Below are positions 23,028-35,918 of a stretch of DNA of 64,000 nt, piece after piece. A model generated the notes under the pieces. The model saw nothing but the letters and a program-made list of their open reading frames with translations. It did not search any database and had not been told where the DNA came from. The DNA is from Plantago major (lineage: Eukaryota; Streptophyta; Magnoliopsida; Lamiales; Plantaginaceae), in contig CM048842.1 of assembly GCA_026545765.1 (NCBI GenBank), forward strand, positions 1,483,501 to 1,547,500, given 5' to 3'. How positions within the stretch are numbered: the stretch's first letter is position 1; every line of letters begins with the position of its first letter. Both the position numbers and the translations under genes were made by a program.

Positions 23028-23660
23028 GGAAACTTACATAGGGCCACCCTCTTAGTGGCTCCTCTCTCATCTGAATCCCCATTAGTGGAACAATTACATA
23101 TATGTCTAAAAAGTTGTTTTTTGGTTGACCAGCTTTTAAGTCACAATGACTTATTTCCAAACCAAACACAACCTTATTCATTTTCTAACATTTTCTAGGT
23201 TAATCAAACATGTTATTTTTTTTCACCATTCACTACCAAATCAGTCCCACTCCCGCCCGCCAAAACCACACTCCTTCGTCTTCATACAACTGCTTCCGCC
23301 ATTGATGAAATTCTGCAATTCTGCAATTCTTTGCTGGCTTTCTTCAGTATTTGCGAGTAATCGTTGGTTATTGCACCTGTTGACTTCGAATCGGCACTGA
23401 AAAGGTATGGTTTTTCAATTTTTTTTTCTGAGTTTCTGAAATTCATCCTTTTCTTGTTATTTTCGTGTCAAAACCTGTTTGTATTAGTACGAAAAGTGGC
23501 GTCTTTGGCTCCGATTTCACTGAAATTGGCAGTAGTGTTTAACAAAAATCGCAGATAGGGTTTATTTTTTGAACTATGTTTGATCAATGATCTCGTACTT
23601 TTTGTTGTGTATAGGACTGTGTTAGATGGTGTGCAAACCACTGGTTCTCTGTTTTTTAGT

Positions 23661-26600
23661 ATGGTTGCTGATATTGATGGAAGTTTTGATCGTATCGAGT
23701 TAGTAGATGATGCTAGTGTTAGGAGGATGTTTGAGTCTAATATGAAACATATGGAAGTAGAACTGCACTTAGAGAGTAGTGATGTTGAGCCTTTAGCTGT
23801 GGATATGTCTGCTACTAAAAGAAGAAGAGTTGATGATGATGTGGATGTTGAGTACATACCTCCTAGGGAATTTCAGCAAGACAGTACTAATACTAGAAGG
23901 AGGTTGTTTAGGCAGAGGAGTTGTAAACCAAGACCACCCACCAGTCCTCCCAATTACCCCCACACCCCCCAGCTTTTGTTGATTTAACAGAAGATGATAG
24001 AGATATACCTCCACCTCCTCCTACTCAAGAAACACAACCAACCCCAGAATCTCCTAAAACTCCAAGAGCTTCAAATAAAGCCAACCCTTCTCCAGCTCCT
24101 AGTCCTTACATACCTCAACATCATGAACCAACCCCTCAGAAATCTTTTGTTGATCAACCTGCTGTGGGTGATGCTGAGTTTGAAGATTTGTTTGAGAGGA
24201 TCTTCCAAGAGAACCTACCAACTAATCAAACTGGGGTAGCTAGTAAGGTAGCTCATGAAGAAGTACTTGTTGAGGACTGGGTTGATGATGAGGATGACAT
24301 AAGAGAGGAGATGAATAAGATGAAGGAGAAGATTCTTGCTGCTGAGAGACTGAAAGAGAAGAGACGGAAAGAGAAGATGGTTGAGAGTGAGAGTAGCATG
24401 AGTCATGCTACTGATAGTGATGATTCAAGCTTCCATGTTGCTGAAGATGCTATGGAGATTGAGTCTGAAGTTGATGGTTGTGAGTATGAGAATGAGCAGG
24501 TGCCTATACAAAAAAATAAGAATGCAGGACCAATTGAGGAAGAGGCATTTGTGGAGAGTGATGATGAAAGGGATGCTAGGGATGCATTTGGTTGGCAGTA
24601 TGAGGCACCTGATAATGAGTATATGTATGACAGTGAGGATGAAGCAATAGGCTTTAAGAGGTGTAAGAAGGCTGACTGGGAGTCTGACAATGAGGAGAAT
24701 GGAGCAAATGAGAGTGGGGAGCAAAACCAAACTGCAGAAATTGAAACTGAAAATGTTGAGACTGCAAATGTTGACACTGAGACTGCAAATACAAATGATG
24801 CTGCAGAGTTTGATGACCTGGACCCTAACTTTGAGTATGAGAGTGAGGATATTAATGTCTTGAGTGATGAAGAGTGGATTGGTGATGAATTTAATGAGAA
24901 CAATCAGCTGTGGGATACGGAGTTTAAAGAAGGAGATGTATTTGCAAGTGTGAAAGAGCTAAGGCAGAGGGTTAAAGAGTATGTGTTGAAGGTAGGGTTT
25001 CATTTGGTTAGGGTTAAAAATGATAGTGCTAGATACACTGTACATTGTGGAGGTAAAGGTTGTTCATGGAGGCTTCATGCAGGTATATTTCCAAACTCAG
25101 TAACTCCAAAGTTAATTGCTAGCATTGTCAATAGTTAATTACTAACTAACTTTTCTACAATTTAGGTGTTTTGGATGATGAAGTCTCCTTCATGATAAGG
25201 AGTTATCAAGGAGGACACAAATGTGTTAGAAAAGTTGATCAAAGGCAGGCAGACTCCAACTGGTTAGCAACTAAGTTACTTGAGCCAATGAAGGAAACTC
25301 CTGGAATAACAGCCAAGAAACTTGAACCTTTGGGTCAACAAGAAACTGGGTCTCAAAGTGCCATACATGAGGGTTTATAGGGCTGTGCTGAAAGCCTTGG
25401 AGATATTAGGAGGCAACCCTGAAGAAGCATTTAGGTTGTCACCTAAGTACAGAGAGATGGTACTTAGGACAAATTCTGGTTCAATAGTTGAGTTAGCTGT
25501 TAAACCTGCAATTGAAAAGCCACCTCACTTTCAAATGTTCTTCTGTGGTTTTGAGGGCCTAAAAGGGGGATTTCTAAATGGGTGCAGCCCATTCCTCTTC
25601 TTTGATGGGTGTCATTTAAGGGGAAGATATGGTGGGCATCTGTTGAGTGCAGTTTCTATAGATGCAGATTGTGGGATATTCCCAGTTGCTTGGGCTATAG
25701 TTGAGTCAGAGTGTAAAGAGTCTTGGGGCTTCTTTCTGCAATGCCTTGAGCAATTTGTTGGTCCATTTGATGCTGACAAACACTGGCATTTCATGGCAGA
25801 TAGACAAAAGGTAAACATGTCATATTTATTTGTTAACTTGTTGTTTATTGATTAGTTTGTGAACTTGACTCTTAATGATTTATAAATCACAAATGCAGGG
25901 TCTAGTTCCAGTGATTGAAGAGTTAGCCCCAAATGTTGTCAATAGAAAATGTGCAAAGCACATATATGACAACTTCAAGCAAAGATGGGGCAGTGTAGAC
26001 CTAAGGAAGTACTACTGGCAAGCTGCAACAGCCTACACTGCATATGGCTTTAACAAAGCAATGCTCAAGATGAAAAATGCAAGTGTTCCAGCACACAATT
26101 ATTTGATGAACATTCCTTTAGGATTTTGGGCAAGGCATGCCTTTGACCCAACTCCAAAGATAGACCACTGCACTAACAATGTTAGTGAGAGCTTCAACTC
26201 ATGGGTTGAGCCTATAAGAGGATTCTCTGTTTTGAATATCATGGAGGTAAGTTTATTATTAGATCATTATGCTTTGTACTGTTTATGCTATCTGTGATCA
26301 TTGTTAACTAGGTAATTTATATGTTTTGTAGGGGATAAGAAAACAAGTGATGCAAAGGTTGGTAGTGAGGAGACAGAAGGGTGCTTCTTGCACCTCAGTT
26401 GTGATGCCAAGGGTGTTGGCAAAGTTAAATGAAACACATGATCAATCAAGAAGATGTAGATTGATTTCTGAGGCTAGAAATGTGTATGAGATTGAGGACT
26501 ACTACCTTTGTGGTTAATCTTCAGACTATGTCTTGTGATTGTAGAAGATGGGACATTGGAGGCATCCCATGTAGGCATGCTTGGGTGGCTATCAATCACA

Positions 26601-27475
26601 GCATACAAGATGGGGAAAACTTCATAAGTGATAACCACACAAAAGTTGCATACATGAGGGCATATGACATGATGATACAACCAGTGCCAAACTATAGGTT
26701 TTGGCCAAATGATCTAACTGAAGAAGAATGCTCACCTCCAATAGTTCTTAGGCCACCTGGAAGACCTCCTGTAAAAAGGATCAGACATCCAAGTGAAGGT
26801 GGTGCCAGGCCCAGGAGAATTACTGCTCCATTGCACAAACAAAGAAGACCACCAAAATGTAGTCTATGTGGTGTTAGAGGACATAACTGTAGGAAGTGTC
26901 CTACTTTGGTGAGCATTATGTCTATGTAATAGTGCATTATTAGTGCATTTAGCTATCTTTTGAATTACTGCTCCATTGAATTTAAGTTCTGGTTGGGTCT
27001 CATTTGCAGGAAAATGATGGAGATGAGGAACCAATGCAGTCACAAGCAGGTGCAAATGAAGAGTCACAAGCAAGTCAGCCAGAAGAAACAAATGATGTAA
27101 GTGATTGGCCATCCTTGAATCTGTATGTTGTGTATTTGGAACTTTATGAATTTGCTCTCCATTAGTTGAGTGTTTGTTGTGTATTTGATGACTTGTGATA
27201 TGTATTGTGCATGTATTGTGGTTTTTGCTGAGTTGGGATATGTATTTTGCATGTAGACTACCAATGAGGAGAGTTTAGGGACTGGCAGGGGTAGAGGAAG
27301 GAGTGGCAGGGGAAATGGCACTGGGAGAGGAAGGTCTGGCACAGGTAGAGGAAGGAGTGGCAGGGGAAATGGTAGAGGAACTGATCAAACTGGCACTTCA
27401 AGTACTGGAAGGGGCAGGGGTACAGGTGGAAGGTCTTCAAGGGGAAGAGGTCTAGGGAGATGGTTTGGTTCGTAG
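23661..27475 (+). pseudogene. MuDR-type MULE transposase (three frame shifts)
   Basis: After a 5' leader exon (intron 23405-23614), exons are 23615-25082, 25166-25810, 25899-26246, 26332-26908, 27010-27096 and 27257-27475. In order they encode an acidic N-terminal region, the MuDR DNA-binding domain (VKELRQRVKEYVLKVGFHLV .. CSWRLHA), the MULE DDE-type core (FLFFDGCHLRGRYGG; HFMADRQKG; NNVSESFNSWV), a SWIM zinc finger (CDCRRWDIGGIPCRHAW), a CCHC knuckle (CSLCGVRGHNCRKCP) and a Gly/Arg-rich tail. Frame shifts occur near 23955 (in a C-rich run), near 25322 and near 26505; all splice sites look good. Some shifts could be assembly errors in homopolymers. Confidence 0.88.
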
Positions 27476-27723
27476 ATAAGCACTTGTGGTGCTCTGCTTT
27501 TGATTGCAATTTTGATACTTTAGTCTACTTTTGCTGGGATTAAACTACTTTTTGGTATGTTTTGACTCAATATTTGTATTGATAACTTGCAATTGAAAAC
27601 TAAGCTCAATACAATTTGATTCCTATCTTGGTTACAATGTTTGATCTAGTTTAATGCTTTAACTATCTGCACTATCAAGTACATAACAAATAACAACAGG
27701 TTAAGGCAAATAAGTTGCCTAAT

Positions 27724-28080
27724 TCAAAAGTATTTGTCTACATTAGCCTCCACTCTCTTCTCCACTCTCTTATGTCTTCTTTGAACGGTTGGTTGTTGTT
27801 GCACATTTTGCACCCTTGACTGTTGATGTAGTGGTGGCTGAAATGGAACAAATTCACAAAGCAATTGTGTGTGCATGACATCTCCTCGTTGTGTTTGTAC
27901 ATTTTCTTCTACATTAGACCATTCTGAAAATCCATGCTTCGGACAACGCCAATAAAATCTTCCTTCATGTGGTTGATCCAGACAGATAAACTAGTACGTT
28001 CTTGCAATTGACTTCTTACAAACTGGACGAATAACACCACTTGCCGGATAATCACTTGAAACATTCGAGCGAGAAGCCAT
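27724..28080 (-). pseudogene. GRF-zinc-finger-like accessory gene of the MULE
   Basis: From ATG at 28080 the frame runs 118 codons, with one stop after SIARTY (near 27992). It starts MASRSNVSSDYPASGVIRPV, then has a Cys and HEGRFYWRCPKHGFSEW, resembling the GRF zinc finger (Cys..GRRFYxCP..C). A Gln/Arg-rich basic tail (VQRRHKRVEKRVE) follows. It faces the transposase gene end to end, with 248 bp between stop codons. That is the place mudrB holds in MuDR, but the protein is unrelated to MURB as far as I can see. Its role in transposition is unknown; the GRF assignment is by eye. Confidence 0.6.
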
Positions 28081-28491
28081 TGTTGAACTATAAGATATTC
28101 TAGTGAAAAAATCTGAATTAAGAAGATAAAAATGCAAGTTTTTGGTGTATAAATAGCCTCCATTTAAATTACCAACGGCTAGTTTTTTTTAAAAAAAAAG
28201 GTCAAATTTCAATTACATCGAAGTATATATAAGTTTTGGTCCAATTACGTGTAGATCCACACGTGTATGTCACGTGTGATCGAGATACTAAGGCTGTTTG
28301 GCAGCTTAAAACAGCTGAAAAATAAGCAGGGGTACAAATGGGTTTTCAAGCTTTTAAATCGCCAAAAGTCAAGTTCGTGGACCTATATGTAATTAAGTTT
28401 ACACTAACATAACTTATACGTTATTGTTTCAGTAACAGGTACCCATCCGTAATTAAGAAATCTAAGAGGGGGTCCATATGTAATTTGCCCC

Positions 28492-28500
28492 ACAATGAAG
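28492..28500. repeat. 9-bp target duplication, right copy (ACAATGAAG)
   Basis: Perfect match to 23019-23027. Confidence 0.9.
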
Positions 28501-30392
28501 ATAGTAAAATAGGAAACAGTTGTGGAAACTTACATGTCTTACTAAATAAAACCGATATAATGGTTCCTGGAAAGTTAGGTAAAAATCTTTTTTTTTCTGG
28601 GGGGAGGTGAATAGAAGTAAATCGCTCACACAATATGGTACTAAAACAACAATGTATTAGTTTGGAAGTGTTTTGGTGAGCTTTGCTTTGGATATGACAA
28701 GCCTACTTGGATATGACATTTTTCTCCTCATGTTGATAAATCAAATGTGTCAAATTGACTTATATATGAATGACATGCAACATTGTGAGATTTGTCAAAC
28801 TGACATGCTCAATTTGTAAAGTACTATGTAGGATAGTGGAAAGCAATAAACTGCATAAAGTATAGAACACATGTTTATACTCAACTAATCATCCACTTAA
28901 GCCTAACATCCATCGATACTCAAAGTCACTAATATTGAGATGGTTTTCAACTTCCACATCTTAAAACTCGTAATAGGAAATCCGTGCTCTCCCCCACTTA
29001 GGTCATCTTCACAGGATCACTAGTTACCGAACGATGCAAAATTACTCGCATAAATACGTGAGGTGATAAATTCTCTATGTCGTACAAGTTCATAACCATG
29101 AATTATTTCTTTAAGGTTAATTAATGTGGACTATCAACAATTAAAGTTATACATAGGCAAATTTAGTGCATAGGGACGAGATCCAACCAGACACATGTGA
29201 TAATTGATGTGCGTGTAACCGAGATACTCAAGTACAGAAGAACCTCCAGTTTCATTAGTGTTATTAATAGGCGACAACTTTTAGCATACTCAAGCAAAAT
29301 ATTCAAAAGCTATAAATAAAAAAATATAGTTTTGAAGAAATGCTCAATGAGAAATTCAACTCGTAAATTTTGCTTGAGGTGACTCGAGTTTGATTATCAT
29401 TCAAAGTAGTATAATTTCATCTCGTTCATCACGAGGGCCAGTGGAAGAATAAGCTCATGAGGAGGAAGCCGTAAAAGATGAGGCAGCAATACAAGTAAAC
29501 TATAATCCATTGTCATTTGAAGCGGTTCCAGGGTTCTCGTGTTTCTATACCGTTTTGGATTTCATCGATTCGATATGTAATATGAGTAGTTTCGAATACT
29601 CATTTCATTCATTTCATAAATGAAATGAGGAATACATTTTTTCATATGGAAACCTAAAATACTACGAAGCTGTTTGGCATAAGACTAACGAACTGTTCAA
29701 TACAATGAATTACTATTCTAAGTGTTAAAGATACATCAAAGTCACCAACGGTTGTTGATTTAAGTGGTAAGGGACTTGAGTTCATTTAAGCAACAATGAG
29801 AAATTAAATGAAAAAGATATGTCTAAATATAACCAAATATGCGTAAAAGTTTCCATATTTTCTTTGACTTGCCTTAAATTCCATATTCATAATTCATATT
29901 ATATTCATACTCAAAAAAATATAACAAAGTAAAAAGTATAGTACAGAAGGATATAGAGAAAAAACTATTGGTGGAATTGTAGGAGGAGAAATAGCCAGCA
30001 GTTTTTTAAGTTAGGTGCTGGGAACATTTATTATTTATAAGTCATACATAAAAGATGAAAAGGAACCACCAGGAATTATTTAGAAATTTATAAAATAGAA
30101 ATAGAACTTATACAGGGGATAAAAAACAAACCTTGAGAAATGAAATTCGGCAGAAAAATCTAAGAAGCATTCATAGATCAATACACTTTTTGTAGTAAAG
30201 AGACTGACTGCTATGACATACAAAAATACATAATTTACTATACTGTTTTACATTTATAATGTACTAAATGCGCTACTAATTTGTTGTTTACTCAATCTCC
30301 TCGTTTTATATTTTCATCGATGCCTATACTTAGTATATATATAGATAGTATGTACGTATATTTTTGAGTTAGTGCGTGTTGTTATAAAGTTA
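28501..30392. other. intergenic DNA
   Basis: AT-rich with no long frame and no recognised family. A short duplicated CATTTCATTTCATAAATGAAATG palindrome-like patch sits near 29600-29625. No RNA gene was seen. Confidence 0.45.
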
Positions 30393-30526
30393 GGCTCGTT
30401 CTTTTCAACTGAAAACTCATTCAGTTCAGTTCCATTCAGTTCAGTTCAGTTCTGCTTAGTTATATTTTATATTACAATTCAGTTAAGTTCAATTCAATTC
30501 AATTCAATAAATTTCAGTTAAAAAAA
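30393..30526 (+). repeat. AACTGAA-rich foldback MITE
   Basis: The best preserved copy of the family at 282-404: GGCTCGTTCTTTTCAACTGAA at the left, AATTTCAGTTAAAA at the right, and iterated TTCAG/TTCAA units between. The two copies are near-identical over about 120 bp. Confidence 0.7.
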
Positions 30527-30698
30527 AACATAGCATTACTAGATTACTAAAATAAGGGTTGCTAATCCGGAGTTTGCGTAATTCATACAATTCGTAACCG
30601 TGCACTAGCCTATAGTAAGTAAGTAGTAAAGTACAGTGTGTCTACTTACTTCTTTTCATACGTTATCTTGACTTAGGTGTAAGTATCTTAGTACAAAT

Positions 30699-31015
30699 CA
30701 GGGCCGGCCCTGAGCCCATGCGATATGTTCATTCGCATAGGGTCTCTAAATTTTTTGGCCCCAATTTTCATATCTTGATACTAATAGGGCGTTATAAGTA
30801 TGAAAATAAATGATGTGATAAAGAATTTAATCTATAATTTTGCTTCAAAATAATTTTAAGTGTTACATTTTCAAAGTGATATATTTCGTATGCGAGTTTA
30901 TTAGAAAATTAATTCTATTATTATATATGAAAACTTTTATGTTTTTTCATATATATTATTATTTTGGCCATTTAAATTTTTTTGCACGGGAACTCAATTT
31001 TTTTGGGCCGGCCTG
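30699..31015. mobile_element. hAT MITE with perfect 8-bp target duplication
   Basis: The ends CAGGGCCGGCCCTGAG and TTGGGCCGGCCTG are inverted, and GTACAAAT flanks both sides (30691-30698 and 31016-31023). The 317-bp interior is AT-rich and non-coding. The CAGGGCCGGCCC terminus is common to a widespread plant hAT group. Confidence 0.92.
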
Positions 31016-31242
31016 GTACAAATCAATCTGACCTATGACCCCTGCCCAAGTCAATCACCTACATATTCATTAGTAGAATCTCTTCTTTCTTCCCGACGTT
31101 TCCTACATGTCCTAGATTTTAAAGTACAATTTCAGCACGAAAAACAGGAGTTTGCTCTGTGACTAATATCCCGCCACGACTATTCATTTTAGCTTTCTGT
31201 CTAGATGGATAATCAATAATGGGAGTGTTTGTTATGCTTCCA

Positions 31243-31450
31243 TACTATTTCGTCTCGTGAAGTTTAAAACTTTGATTTTTATTTATTGATCAATTAATTT
31301 AACCTAAATGTAAAATGTTCAATTTTTTTTATATAATGAAACTTTGGGAAAAAATTGAACATTTTACATTTCCGATTTAAGATTAATTCAAATAAAATGA
31401 AAAGTCAATCAAAAATCAAAGTTAAACATCTACGATTAGAAGACTAAGTA
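31243..31450. mobile_element. decayed Stowaway-like MITE
   Basis: Inverted halves TAAATGTAAAATGTTCAA and TTGAACATTTTACATT match the interior of the copy at 18083-18339. Termini (TACTATTTCGTC.. / ..AGACTAAGTA) have diverged. Confidence 0.55.
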
Positions 31451-32880
31451 ATGACTATGTCTTTTTTATTTGGTCCTTGTCTACTTAGTTTTTTATTGAT
31501 CTTTTGTTTTAGATCTGTTAGTAGGTATATAAATAATATAAATTTGTATCTAAATTGCGAATACATTAGTTAGGAAATAAATAGATCAAAAGAAGAATAG
31601 ACGTCTCGCGTGGTGGGTGTCTAAACCTCTGGTCAAGACCTGAGAAAGAAATAGAAGAAGTTTCCCGAGTTTCTCTTCCAACTCAAACTCTTGACGAGAA
31701 CAAGAAAGAAACATAACCCTAGGTTTCTACACACACGTATCTAGTAGTGTTATCTTTCTACCGAGCATCATCGTTTAATCATCCTTTAAGAATTAAAGAA
31801 GGTAAATCTAAATGAATGAATTAAAAATATTTTTCCGGCTTTCTTGCTAAATTAACCAAAAAAGGTTTTGAGCCATTCTAGGCTATCCACATCATGAAAT
31901 TATTTGGCAAAACTCTAACCTGTGATTGGTCCATTTTTTTATATAGGTGTACAATATTTTGATTCTGATTGGTCGATTTCAAAACCACAGCTGATGTGTT
32001 CAAATTTGTGGCCATAAAATCATTTAGGGTGTTATTATTGTTGCCATAATTATCATTAGATCTAATTATGTAATGATCTTGATAAATTCTTTTGGTAAGC
32101 AGCATGTGTTCAACATTCCTATTTATTTTAGTCTTATCATGGAAATTCCTTCGGCCTATTAATTAGTGAATGTAATTAGTGTTGTAAATTCAAACAATTT
32201 CTCATCATTATCGGTGGTTTGATTTTTATATGTTGTCCAACGAGGCAAAAGGCCAACTAAACTTCAACTAACTACGTTTGATTTCATATATTTAGGCAAG
32301 TGAATAAATATATTTAGGTATGTAATTAAATAAGAAAGCATGATATTTGAATGACTTAAGCTATATAATACACAAAGTATAAAATTAATGATATTAAAAT
32401 ATTTTCTTTCAAAATACGTCTGTCCCAGACTCAATTTATGATCATAGGTACAGTCGTACGGACACAATTTTGTAAGAGTAAAATGTATACATGTATATAT
32501 AAATAGTTAGGATAATTTAGAAAATGTAAGTTTGAGTGAATAAACTATAGTAATATAAAGAGTGAATAAAGTATGTGAGATAATGAACAAAATAGGAGAT
32601 AGATTTTTCATTATGAGAAATTGAGATTGAGACGGATCAAGACGGAATGACGAAAGTTGCATTGGGATGGTGGGAGTATATTTTTTGAAGGACATTCAAG
32701 GAGTCAAATTTTCAATTAACAAAACAAAGCACTAGATAAAAATGTTTTGGAACTGCACTACAACGCTTCCATATAGTAATTACATTATGGTCTATGTACA
32801 CTTATAATTTTCATGATTTATTTTGTCATCTTCCATTTTAACAAGCAATTGCAAACTACATTTTCTTGCTAGCAGGTATA
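31451..32880. other. intergenic DNA
   Basis: AT-rich. 32510-32690 ends GACGGATCAAGACGGAATGA..GGTGGGAGTA, suggesting a one-sided remnant of a Stowaway-like MITE. No gene is supported. Confidence 0.4.
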
Positions 32881-32885
32881 GAAAA

Positions 32886-32977
32886 ATGGAAAGTGTGACG
32901 TGTTTTCAATTGTTTATATTGAAACTATGAAGCAATAGCTTGTTGACTGAACTCGATAAACACGTCACACTTTCCAT
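32886..32977. repeat. perfect 20-bp inverted repeat with 52-bp spacer
   Basis: ATGGAAAGTGTGACGTGTTT at 32886-32905 is exactly complementary to 32958-32977. The transcript would form a 20-bp stem. It may be a tiny foldback element; no target duplication is evident. Confidence 0.85.
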
Positions 32978-33562
32978 AGCTTAGTTTCTTCTTTACATAC
33001 CTAGATTTAAATATTTTTTTGGTTATGAGATTCAAAGAGTTATTTCTAGTAAAACACAAAAATTTTTACTTTTCTAGGATAATACTCAGTTCGCACAATC
33101 TCGCCCGAGTTTCTTTCTCTCTCTCTTTTTTAGAACAAACAAAAATGGGCAACGGCAAATAAAGTATAGTATTATCAGACAAGCAGAATTACTACTACAG
33201 AAATATGCTGCGGTGAAAAGGTATCCTTATAAACTAAACATTCTACGAACTTTTTAACATGATAAAACTACTCCTGAAAGTAAAAGCAATTAATTGTTAG
33301 ACAACTTCTCTGTAAATTTCCATCTTTTTGCGATCTATCTTATTTGAGACTAAGATGTAACCAACCAATTCTAGATCAAGAATGTTAAACGTAGAACATT
33401 TTTTTCTAAACGCAGAACACTTTTTAACATATTGCAAAAAGTACCTCAAGTAGTATAAATATGAAAATTGGTCCCATATTTATGTTATATTCCACAAAAC
33501 CCCACATTTTCACAATTATATAATCGTAAACACATAAAAACACAATACGATAACAAAAACTC

Positions 33563-35076
33563 ATGTCTTCCAAGTATTGGCCGGACTTTGACAACTATGA
33601 CGGATTTGAAGAGGTATTAATTTGTTCATCATCTTAATTTAATATTTTATAGGTGTTTATTATTAGTTTATTGCGTTCGTATTTTTAAATTAATTAAGAT
33701 TTCATTAGAATTTCGAAAAAAATGCAAAAAAAACGAAGACGGCTGACCACAACAGCTCTTGCGGCCTTGAAATTTGCCAGTGAATCTGACCCTCGAATTT
33801 GCCATGCGCCTCCGTTTTATTCGTTTTTTTATTTTTTTTCTTTTTAAGTGCCCTTTAAGTAATTCGACTATATTTGGGACAGTTTTTTACTAATACTTTT
33901 TTAAAAAGTGATTAGTTATATTGTTTTAGCGTATATGATTTGATTAAATTTATTTTTATTTGTTTCTGACATTGATCTTATGTTTGAATTTGTCAGAGTA
34001 ATCCATATATTGATCCGGATAGATATCCAACGGATTCAGACGAAGAACCTCCCTTAAATGATGACGAACCAAGATATTTTATACCTTCACCGGAGTATGA
34101 TGATGGTGAAGAAGCCATTTTTGGGCCGGGTTATGATGGGGTCGAGGAGGACGACAATGAGCATGAAGATCATAACCACTTGTTTCAAAGTATGGGTACA
34201 TTCGGTTGTAGAAAAGATGCTGAAGATCAAGTAACACGCATCGGTCGGGAAAAGAACATGTTTTTTACGGTGATAACCTCAAACAAGAACCGTGTCTACA
34301 TTGGTTGTGAATGCAGTGGGAAGTACCGTACTACAACCACTGATATAGTTGATGTTGTTCCCCGAACATCAAGTGGGACGAAGAAGAATGGTTGTCCATT
34401 TCAATTGAAGCTTAAAAGAAGGGGTGAGGGTCAATGGGTTGTACAAACGAGCGACGGTAGAGGCAAGCACAACCATGCACTTGGTAATCACGCAAGTTGG
34501 CATACATCGGCGTCGAAGTTATAGGAAGGCGAGCAGAAACTTGTGGGTGAGTTGTACAAGACTCATTTGAGACCTATGAGTATCCTACAAATGGTGAAAG
34601 ATAAGTTTCAGGATAATGTTAGTAATGTACGACATATCTACAATGCCATACAGAAAAATAAGAAGGTGGATATGGATGGGTTGAGCACGATGCAATACTT
34701 CCTGAAGTTGTTGAATGATCATCGATACTACCACTGGGAGAGGCTTGAGGATGGAACAAATAATCTTGGTGATGCATTCTTTGCTCATCCTCATAGTGTT
34801 AATTTGCTTCGATTGTATCCTTATGTGTTGGAGTTGGATGCCACATATTCCACTAACAATGCGACATGCCTATGGTGGAGGTTATTGGGTTTTTATGACG
34901 GGAAAAATTTTCATGTTGCATTTGCATTCATTAAGAACGAAAAAGAGGATAGCTACCTTTGGATCATGCGCTCATTGTCTCATTTTTTCGAATGTATTAA
35001 ACCACCCGGAGTTATTGTTACAGATAGAGAGTTGGCCCTCACTAACAGCATTCACAAAGTTTTCCACTCTAAGTGA
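33563..35076 (+). pseudogene. MULE transposase with FAR1-type DNA-binding domain, truncated
   Basis: Exon 1 is 33563-33613 (MSSKYWPDFDNYDGFEE) and exon 2 starts at 33997. After an acidic stretch comes a FAR1/WRKY-like domain (GREKNMFFTVITSNKNRVYI, GCECSGKY, GCPFQLKL, GKHNHAL), then the MULE core with the first Asp (LELDATYSTN) and second Asp (GVIVTDREL). One in-frame TAG at 34522 breaks the frame. The reading ends at 35076, before the third catalytic residue and the SWIM finger, where it runs into the end of the PMD gene, so an internal deletion is likely. Related to FAR1-RELATED-like transposases. Confidence 0.85.
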
Positions 35077-35159
35077 CCTATTTGTGAGTAAGCAAACAAA
35101 CTCACGCCAACCCTGAAACTGTGTACTCTCAACAACGTGATGCACCAGTTAGCTACGAG

Positions 35160-35898
35160 GATTCGCTAATCTGCTATGCCTGATCGGTTGTCTTGGGTGT
35201 AGCGGTATTGTCTGTCCATACCCAAACTAGCGCATAGCACGATCTGGCATATATGCCTCGCAGATGTCCCGACAATGTATAATGCCCTGATACAGTTATA
35301 TGGGACACTCATGATCCGGTGTTCTCCCAAATGGTGTCCAGCAAACCTGAGTAGTGCAATGAATTTGTCAATAATAAATAACATCATTTAGTATCATTCT
35401 ATATACGTAAATGTTAACAAGAAAACCTACATCGTTCACAGTTAGACAATCCAACAGTTGTCTGTTTCTCTTAAGTAAGTGGTCATGATGCGACTGATGC
35501 ACCCGAGTCGGCATCCATCCACTTGCATATGGAGAAGACTTCCCATGGTCCATCCGCTTCTTTCCCCGGAAGGTAGGAAAGTATTCATAAATCCATGCCT
35601 ACAATTCATGAATTTTAAAACTATTATTTAACGGTTGACATAAAAATTACTACCAGATTACCATGTGCATCTCCAAGCTATCTAAAAATAAGGAAACATA
35701 TAAATTAAACAAACCTGAAGCAATGTCAAACATCCAGCTATCTTCTTGCAACCAGATCGTGTTGCCTCTCCAAGCTGTCTATACATAATAGCTAGCGCAG
35801 CAGCACCCCATGCATATGACGAGACAGTTAAAGGATCATGCAAAAACTCCACAAAACTAGTATGGAGGTGAGTGGTTGTTTTTTCAACAAACAATGTC
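35160..35898 (-). pseudogene. PMD gene, 3' part (after the CACTA insertion)
   Basis: The minus strand reads FVEFLHDPLTVSSYAWGAAALAIMYRQL.. and TRSGCKKIAGCLTLLQ, followed across introns by HHLGEHRIMSVPYNCIRALY and FGYGQTIPLHPRQP. This is the C-terminal half of a plant mobile domain (MAIN/MAIL-type, aminotransferase-like). A TAG replaces the expected Gln before FGYGQ. It continues the reading of 43243-44585, from which the CACTA element separates it. Confidence 0.75.
35896..35898. repeat. CACTA target duplication GTC, left copy
   Basis: Matches 43243-43245, directly next to CACTACAAGAAAA on each side. Confidence 0.9.
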
Positions 35899-35918
35899 CA
35901 CTACAAGAAAAATTAGGT

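Larger units (their letters stand above)
23028..28491. mobile_element. MuDR-type MULE with two convergent genes
   Basis: Imperfect inverted termini (left GGAAACTTACATAGGG..CCCTCTTAG; right reversed GGGGCAAATTACATATGG..CCCTCTTAG) are bracketed by the perfect 9-bp duplication ACAATGAAG. It carries a plus-strand transposase gene (23661-27475) and a minus-strand small gene (27724-28080), which converge as mudrA and mudrB do in MuDR. The transposase has three frame shifts and the small gene one stop, so the copy as read is not autonomous. The perfect duplication suggests a fairly recent insertion. Confidence 0.9.

Noticed and set aside
24403-24903. 166-codon minus-strand frame opposite the MULE transposase
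   Set aside because: It is an antisense shadow of the acidic N-terminal region; no domain.
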